Assembly: GCA_029055345.1 (NCBI GenBank)
Contig: JAIDDJ010000063.1
Location: forward strand, 1 to 49,377
Direction of reading: 5' to 3'
Source: Muribaculaceae bacterium
Lineage (GTDB): Bacteria; Bacteroidota; Bacteroidia; Bacteroidales; Muribaculaceae
DNA: 49,377 bases
The notes below the pieces were generated by a model. That model ran no database searches and was not told the DNA's origin. It was given only the letters and a program-made list of their open reading frames with translations. Positions 45,294 through 49,377 of the stretch are shown here, in pieces; the first letter of the stretch is position 1; the number at the start of each line of letters is the position of its first letter. The translations under genes were made by a program, and so were the position numbers.

Positions 45294-45368
45294 CGGGGCG
45301 TAGCGCAGTCCGGTTAGCGCACCTGCTTTGGGAGCAGGGGGTCGAAGGTTCGAATCCTTTCACCCCGA
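45294..45368 (+). tRNA. tRNA-Pro (anticodon UGG)
   Basis: Full cloverleaf: acceptor CGGGGCG/CACCCCG, D stem GCGC/GCGC, anticodon stem CCTGC/GCAGG with loop TTTGGGA (anticodon TGG), T stem GAAGG/CCTTT with TTCGAAT. A73 ends the gene; the following bases are CA, so CCA is not fully encoded. Acceptor pair 6-67 is C/A, a mismatch. Confidence 0.95.
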
Positions 45369-45452
45369 CAAATATAGAACCGCGGACACGAGCCGAGAGC
45401 GGCGAGGCAGAGCAGAGAGGCCAGCCGAGTGTGAGCGGAAATAATAAAACAG

Positions 45453-45533
45453 GCCCAGGTGGCGGAATGGTAGACGCGCTCGTTTCAGGTGCGAGTGCTG
45501 CGAGGCGTGCAGGTTCGAGTCCTGTTCTGGGCA
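45453..45533 (+). tRNA. tRNA-Leu (anticodon CAG)
   Basis: Class II tRNA with a long variable arm. Acceptor GCCCAGG pairs with TCTGGGC, anticodon stem CTCGT/GCGAG encloses TTCAGGT (anticodon CAG), variable arm TGCTGCGAGGCGT, T loop TTCGAGT. ACC follows, so CCA is only partly templated. A hairpin terminator follows within 10 nt, and an AT-rich gene group begins downstream. Confidence 0.95.
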
Positions 45534-45540
45534 CCCTGAT

Positions 45541-45577
45541 AAATTGCAAGTAATTGAAATTCAGTTACTTGCAATTT
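45541..45577 (+). terminator. Hairpin terminator after tRNA-Leu
   Basis: AAATTGCAAGTAA (45541-45553) pairs perfectly with TTACTTGCAATTT (45565-45577), with TGAA/TTCA continuing inside the loop, and ends in a T-run. Confidence 0.9.
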
Positions 45578-45703
45578 TTAGTTTCAGCCCGTATCAACGC
45601 GGTGTCAACCAACCTCGCGCCAACACCTAACTTCAACCGAAATAAATCGCCTTGAATCACCCCGAATGAATCGAATTTGAATTCTTTAACATTTATTTAT
45701 ACA

Positions 45704-46360
45704 ATGGATATTATTGAAGAACAATACATATTTGGCATAAAAGTAAACGGATGTTCGCAATATATAACTAAGCTATCCATATCAGAGAACCAAAGTAGCT
45801 ATGACTACATTTGCAATGTAACCCTCGGAAGTCAAAAGAATGGGAACGGTCGTTTTCGTGTGTCGTTTATAAATTCGGAAAGAAACGAGGGTTTGCCTAT
45901 TGGAGAATGGATTCTTTTAAGAGGTGAGATTCGATACGACTGGGGTAGTGCTTCTGCGTATTTTAAAATGCAAGATGAATTAGGAGAACAGACAGAAGAG
46001 ATTAAAGCTTCAACCGATAAAGGAAGTGCTAGCGGATTCAGTGTAGAAGCATTGACTCGTTCGATTTGCACCAAGGCGAACGAAATAGTAGACCGCTTTC
46101 CATCGGCTAAGATTTTTAATGCTTATCAGGAAGTTGTAGTCTCTATGCCAATGAATAGTCATCTATTGATGTATAAAGAAGCTAATGAGGTAAAATACCT
46201 AATTGATAGATTTGAGAATTATACAATAAAGCCTCTTTTAACATATTTAAATAAATTTAGGAAATTCCAATCTCTTATGAAAGATAAAGACGATATTAAA
46301 GCCAAACGTTTGCTTACTGAAATATCAGATGAAGTACTAAAAATAATTAGTCTTTTTTAA
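45704..46360 (+). CDS. Unknown protein 1 of the AT-rich tRNA-adjacent segment
   Basis: 218 aa from ATG 45704 (an upstream in-frame TTG is less likely). The N-terminal half is beta-rich (YIFGIKVNGCSQYITKLSI, then GEWILLRGEIRYDWGSASAYF), and the C-terminal half is helical and charged (NKFRKFQSLMKDKDDIKAK). It has no signal peptide or membrane segment. I recognise no family. Codon use is far more AT-rich than in meaB and upstream genes, which points to transfer. It is followed 117 nt later by the zinc-knuckle gene in the same direction. Confidence 0.6.
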   Translation: MDIIEEQYIFGIKVNGCSQYITKLSISENQSSYDYICNVTLGSQKNGNGRFRVSFINSERNEGLPIGEWILLRGEIRYDWGSASAYFKMQDELGEQTEEIKASTDKGSASGFSVEALTRSICTKANEIVDRFPSAKIFNAYQEVVVSMPMNSHLLMYKEANEVKYLIDRFENYTIKPLLTYLNKFRKFQSLMKDKDDIKAKRLLTEISDEVLKIISLF

Positions 46361-46477
46361 TAAATTTAATTTCATTCTCTTGCTTATTGTATGATTTAGT
46401 TTAAGAGGTATATCGATTATTCTTGAATCTGAAATATAAGTATCAAGAAAAAAATTCTCTAAGTTACTCTTTTTCCA

Positions 46478-47545
46478 ATGCCACAAAATTCTGCCACACC
46501 TCAGCGATTGATAAGATTTATTATTTCTATTATACTGATATTTCCTTTAGAAATACTCGCTGCTCCCAGTGATCACGGAAGAATATTTCACGACAATAGT
46601 CCCTTGTCTATTATCTTAGGTCTTATTCTATTTTTCTTTATCATAATTGTATGGATATTCTCTAAAATCTCCTCCAAGCTTGACAAAACAGTTTCACATG
46701 AAAACATACCGAGCAATAAAACGCCACATACAATCTCAGACCAACAATACGTTCTTTGTCCTGAATGTCAAGGGTTGGGATATCGATATAAAATTATCAA
46801 ATCCCACAATGTCCCAGGTGAATATATTGAATGTGATTGTTGCAAAGGATATAAGCACAAATTAAATGAGGAAGCCGAAAGGCTATTGATTGATTACTAT
46901 CGTGAAGTTAATAAGGAACAAGAGTCCGAATTTAATAGACGTGAAGAAGAATCTCGAAGGAAAAGAGCACAGGAAAGAGAAGTCGAAAAACAACGAGATA
47001 GAATTAAACAGGAAATTATTGATGAAGGGCGTAATGTATATAGTTTAGAGGAATATAATAATAGGATATATGAATTATGTCTTAAACGGAACGATTTAGC
47101 CAAAAAATTACGAGAATTAAAGCCACAATTACCTACCTGCGATTGTCAAGGGCAGAATAAGCAATGTGCACGGTGTTATGGGTCAGGATTTGTATTTAAT
47201 GATGAACTGCAAGTATTGATGGCAATTTATCAGTCCTCTATTGAAGAAAGACGAATCTTGACTGCAGATAGAAATCGATTATATGGAGAGCCACAGTTGG
47301 GTGTTGCTGATTTTAGTGGAAAGGTAAAATCTCACCGGTTCAGTTGTGTCCATAGTAGTTCATCTCTGATTTCAAAACGAATAGCATCAATCGTTGAGAA
47401 TATGCCAATTTGTCAGGAGTGTATGGGGGAAGGGACTCTGAAAGTAATAGATAGTGAATATAAAATTTGTGAGCATCATATAACGGTTATGGCTACATGT
47501 TTAAGATGCGGCGGAACAAGATGGATAAAGAACTCAAAATATTGA
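46478..47545 (+). CDS. Membrane-anchored protein with DnaJ-type zinc knuckles
   Basis: 355 aa. Two hydrophobic segments lie at 11-29 and 44-62. Cysteine knuckles of the DnaJ CxxCxGxG kind follow: C94/C97 (CPECQGLG), C119/C121/C122, C221/C223 with C230/C233 (CARCYGSG), C312/C315 (CQECMGEG) and C341/C344 (CLRCGG). Between the first and second groups is a highly charged coiled coil, about 135-215 (REEESRRKRAQERE). There is no J domain. The paired knuckles could bind zinc and unfolded protein or serve as a protein-protein module. Unknown function, AT-rich, in line with its two neighbours. Confidence 0.65.
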   Translation: MPQNSATPQRLIRFIISIILIFPLEILAAPSDHGRIFHDNSPLSIILGLILFFFIIIVWIFSKISSKLDKTVSHENIPSNKTPHTISDQQYVLCPECQGLGYRYKIIKSHNVPGEYIECDCCKGYKHKLNEEAERLLIDYYREVNKEQESEFNRREEESRRKRAQEREVEKQRDRIKQEIIDEGRNVYSLEEYNNRIYELCLKRNDLAKKLRELKPQLPTCDCQGQNKQCARCYGSGFVFNDELQVLMAIYQSSIEERRILTADRNRLYGEPQLGVADFSGKVKSHRFSCVHSSSSLISKRIASIVENMPICQECMGEGTLKVIDSEYKICEHHITVMATCLRCGGTRWIKNSKY

Positions 47546-47881
47546 CTTCTAAATCTCCCCATTCGAATCTTTATTAATCATCATTTTCTCTACAAATACC
47601 ATCATAAGCGATATATGAATAAAATTTTTCAACTGAAAAATACATCTCGCATTGCTATGAGTATTAAACTTTCATTAATTTCTAATCGGTGGGGTTTAGA
47701 TATGAGGTTGCCTTTGCAGTAGATTTCGGAGAACAAATCTATGATTCCTATATTTCCGAAATATTCACTAATAAAATGTTCACTAATAAAAAATACTTTG
47801 GGAATTTTGTAAAACCTTTGGGGGAGTAGGTGATAAGATTTTAAACTAAGTAAAAAGTAAAATGGTTTTAAATACCGATTT
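47546..47881. other. AT-rich spacer between the two Cys-knuckle genes
   Basis: I see no credible gene. A minus-strand open frame (47629-47994) overlaps the next gene and lacks any recognisable feature. A 15-nt tandem duplication containing TTCACTAATAAAA occurs at 47764-47776 and 47779-47791. Nothing else stands out. Confidence 0.5.
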
Positions 47882-48898
47882 ATGATTAATAAGATATTAA
47901 GATATTTAAGAAAATTTGGCAAACCTTTATTGGCTGGGTCAGATAAGCCGGAGTCCCGTATAAATAATATTTCTGTGATTAATTCTAATTCCAATTATTT
48001 GAGTCAATTCTCTGTCACTAAAGAGCAAGAAATATTAAATAAACTGAAAGATGATGAAATAGAAATTAGTAATATTCCCTACATTCAGGAGATATTATCT
48101 ACACAAATTAAAGAAAGACTGGCGAAAATTGAGGATTGGAGAGATAGCAATATAAATTATGGAGAGTGTCAAATATGTAAAAATATTACTGTTAAACTTC
48201 ATCTATATAAAGAAACCTTGCCAACAAGAGATACATTCATTAAAATATCAGAGTGTGATATCTCCTTATGTTCTCACTGTAAAAGTTGTTTAGGGCTAAT
48301 ATTCAATGAAATTAGCAGTCCTCAAGAGGTAGCTAAAATAAGAGAACAAATAAGGAAGGAAGAGGAAATGGATCGTCAATTCGAGTTGAATTATCACCGA
48401 ATCATGTCTGGTAAATTACCTTATGAATTATCAGACACGGATGTTCAGGAATTGGCCTCATATTCAAGAGCCAAACACAGAGAAGAGGAATATTTATTTC
48501 TAAGAAACAACCATAGCCTGAAACAAGGAAACATAAAGGCTGTTTGTATTTCCAATCAGGATCCTACGACTGGAATAAAAGAGACATTAGAAATTGGAGA
48601 AACCTATATGATAGATTTCGTTATTGTCGGATCCTCATATACTCACGTTTATCTTTCCGAATTTCCTGATAAATCCTTTAATTCTTTGTTGTTCAATTAC
48701 TATCAAGATGATGAAAAGTTTTTCCTTAATAAAGATTACAAGGCATTAAGAATTATTGATCCTGATATTTTCACACATACAACCCTAATAATATATAGGG
48801 ACTTATCCAAAGAGGCAATGGATAAGATTAAACAAAAATACGATCGATTAATAGTGGTGAATCGTTCAGATATTCTTAGTCAATTATATACAAATTAG
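47882..48898 (+). CDS. Unknown protein 3 of the AT-rich segment, with Cys pairs
   Basis: 338 aa without signal peptide. The first 12 residues are basic and hydrophobic and may be amphipathic. Cysteines cluster as C96/C99 (CQIC), C125, C130/C133 (CSHC) and C136, a treble-clef or zinc-ribbon-like spacing. Charged helices follow (KIREQIRKEEEMDRQFELNY), then a beta-rich region from about 215 (GETYMIDFVIVGSSYTHVYL) and DPDIFTHTTLIIYRDLSKEAM. I recognise no family. It shares AT-rich composition, orientation and Cys pairs with the gene upstream, so I read the three as one acquired unit. Confidence 0.6.
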   Translation: MINKILRYLRKFGKPLLAGSDKPESRINNISVINSNSNYLSQFSVTKEQEILNKLKDDEIEISNIPYIQEILSTQIKERLAKIEDWRDSNINYGECQICKNITVKLHLYKETLPTRDTFIKISECDISLCSHCKSCLGLIFNEISSPQEVAKIREQIRKEEEMDRQFELNYHRIMSGKLPYELSDTDVQELASYSRAKHREEEYLFLRNNHSLKQGNIKAVCISNQDPTTGIKETLEIGETYMIDFVIVGSSYTHVYLSEFPDKSFNSLLFNYYQDDEKFFLNKDYKALRIIDPDIFTHTTLIIYRDLSKEAMDKIKQKYDRLIVVNRSDILSQLYTN

Positions 48899-49180
48899 GG
48901 GTATATGGAAAAATATACAACTATTTATCAATGCCTTAGATAATTTATTACTCACAAAAAACACCCCTATTAACCCATCATGGGTTGTTTCAGGGGTATT
49001 AAATCTTTCTTGAGGATACATACGTATTAGTAAGGGATTTATATCTGAAAACAAATCAAAATTTCTTTAAGGCATCAAGTTTTGGAGAGGGTGGAGAAGG
49101 TGATATAAAGTTAAACGCTTTCGTTAAATTCTCTTAAGAAAATACTCCAATACATTTTGGGGGTGAAATAATGTAATATA
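48899..49180. other. AT-rich non-coding stretch after the last gene
   Basis: No supported ORF on either strand. It contains the hairpin at 48963-48997 and otherwise nothing I can name. Confidence 0.5.
48963..48997. terminator. Two-tier hairpin terminator
   Basis: ACCCCT/AGGGGT on the outside and AACCCA-TCA-TGGGTT inside, flanked by A-run and T-containing sequence. It terminates the AT-rich gene group. Confidence 0.7.
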
Positions 49181-49222
49181 AAACCGACTTTTAACGCTGA
49201 CTCACGTTAAAAGTCGGTTTTA
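49181..49222. terminator. Perfect long hairpin
   Basis: AAACCGACTTTTAACG pairs with CGTTAAAAGTCGGTTT around a 9-nt loop. No gene ends immediately before it, so it may belong to a small transcript or to the G-tract module that follows 20 nt later. Confidence 0.8.
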
Positions 49223-49241
49223 GTTTAATATCCACAAAAAC

Positions 49242-49283
49242 TTGGGGAATGTTGAGGAAACTATGGGGAGTATTGGGGAACTG
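49242..49283 (+). repeat. 10-nt-period G-tract array
   Basis: TTGGGGAATG, TTGAGGAAAC, TATGGGGAGT, ATTGGGGAAC: four G-tracts at 10- to 11-nt spacing, just after the hairpin at 49181-49222. Confidence 0.65.
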
Positions 49284-49377
49284 TTTGAAAATCAGAAAAC
49301 ATATCACTACTGTCCACTAAAAATGGACGGGGTTAAAAATTAAATAAATTCGGTTCACTTGAACCATATAGAACATT

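Noticed and set aside
47629..47994. 121-codon minus-strand frame in the AT-rich segment
   Set aside because: It overlaps the start of the 47882 gene; composition is typical of chance frames in AT-rich DNA, and no motif is seen.

Overview
The window looks like chromosomal DNA of a Bacteroidales bacterium. The family Muribaculaceae (or a close relative) is my best guess, but that rank is inference. The evidence is: Bacteroidetes-type promoters (TTTG, 19-20 nt, TAnnTTTGC) in front of several transcripts, a UpxY-type NusG paralogue heading a polysaccharide operon, the pyrG-yidC pair, DUF1573 proteins, a BirA without a DNA-binding domain, and a carboxynorspermidine-synthase-like dehydrogenase. Most of the window has middling GC. 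The last 3.7 kb is clearly AT-rich.

Layout. 0.1-3.3 kb: a PurF-like amidophosphoribosyltransferase whose catalytic N-terminal Cys is Gly, then a TPR protein. 3.4-7.1 kb: an accessory segment with a decayed ORF, a free-standing ncRNA with its own promoter and terminator, a DUF3800 gene, a long untranslated leader and a three-gene envelope operon (two PEGA-like proteins and one laminin-G-like secreted protein). Its two edges carry the same kind of module: a terminator hairpin followed by a 9-nt G-tract array. 7.1-19.1 kb (minus strand): a capsule or exopolysaccharide operon in the order upxY, wzx, GT2, GT4, wzy, GT2, GT4, GT4, GT4, ispD/tarI-like, wecG/tagA-like. 19.3-27.1 kb (plus strand, divergent from upxY): four tandem paralogous multipass membrane proteins (DUF6056-like, GT-C-like layout) with an EamA/DMT transporter between the first and second. 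27.1-32.5 kb (minus): thyA, a NapH-like membrane ferredoxin, yidC, pyrG. 32.8-36.5 kb (minus): a secreted GH31 glycosidase and a saccharopine-dehydrogenase-family enzyme. 36.6-40.3 kb (plus): tsaE, birA, an LPG-synthase-TM protein, a single-TM protein and a BspA-type LRR protein. 40.5-42.3 kb (minus): ridA and a MATE exporter. 42.5-45.1 kb (plus): two DUF1573 proteins and meaB. 45.3-45.5 kb: tRNA-Pro(UGG) and tRNA-Leu(CAG). 45.7-48.9 kb: an AT-rich, probably acquired, three-gene segment of unknown proteins, two of them rich in Cys-x2-Cys knuckles.

How the parts work together. The UpxY operon can build, polymerise and export a repeat-unit glycan, but no initiating sugar-phosphate transferase is visible in the window. 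The divergent cassette, with an EamA transporter and four GT-C-like proteins each carrying a Asp-Asp motif after TM1 and a His-Glu motif in the membrane, is the best candidate here for an undescribed system. I infer it adds side groups to a lipid-linked or surface glycan outside the cytoplasm. Other points worth following are the recurrent hairpin plus G-tract modules, the 177-nt ncRNA, the tRNA-adjacent cluster of zinc-knuckle proteins and the glutaminase-dead PurF paralogue. All functions are read from sequence motifs by eye; no database search was run.
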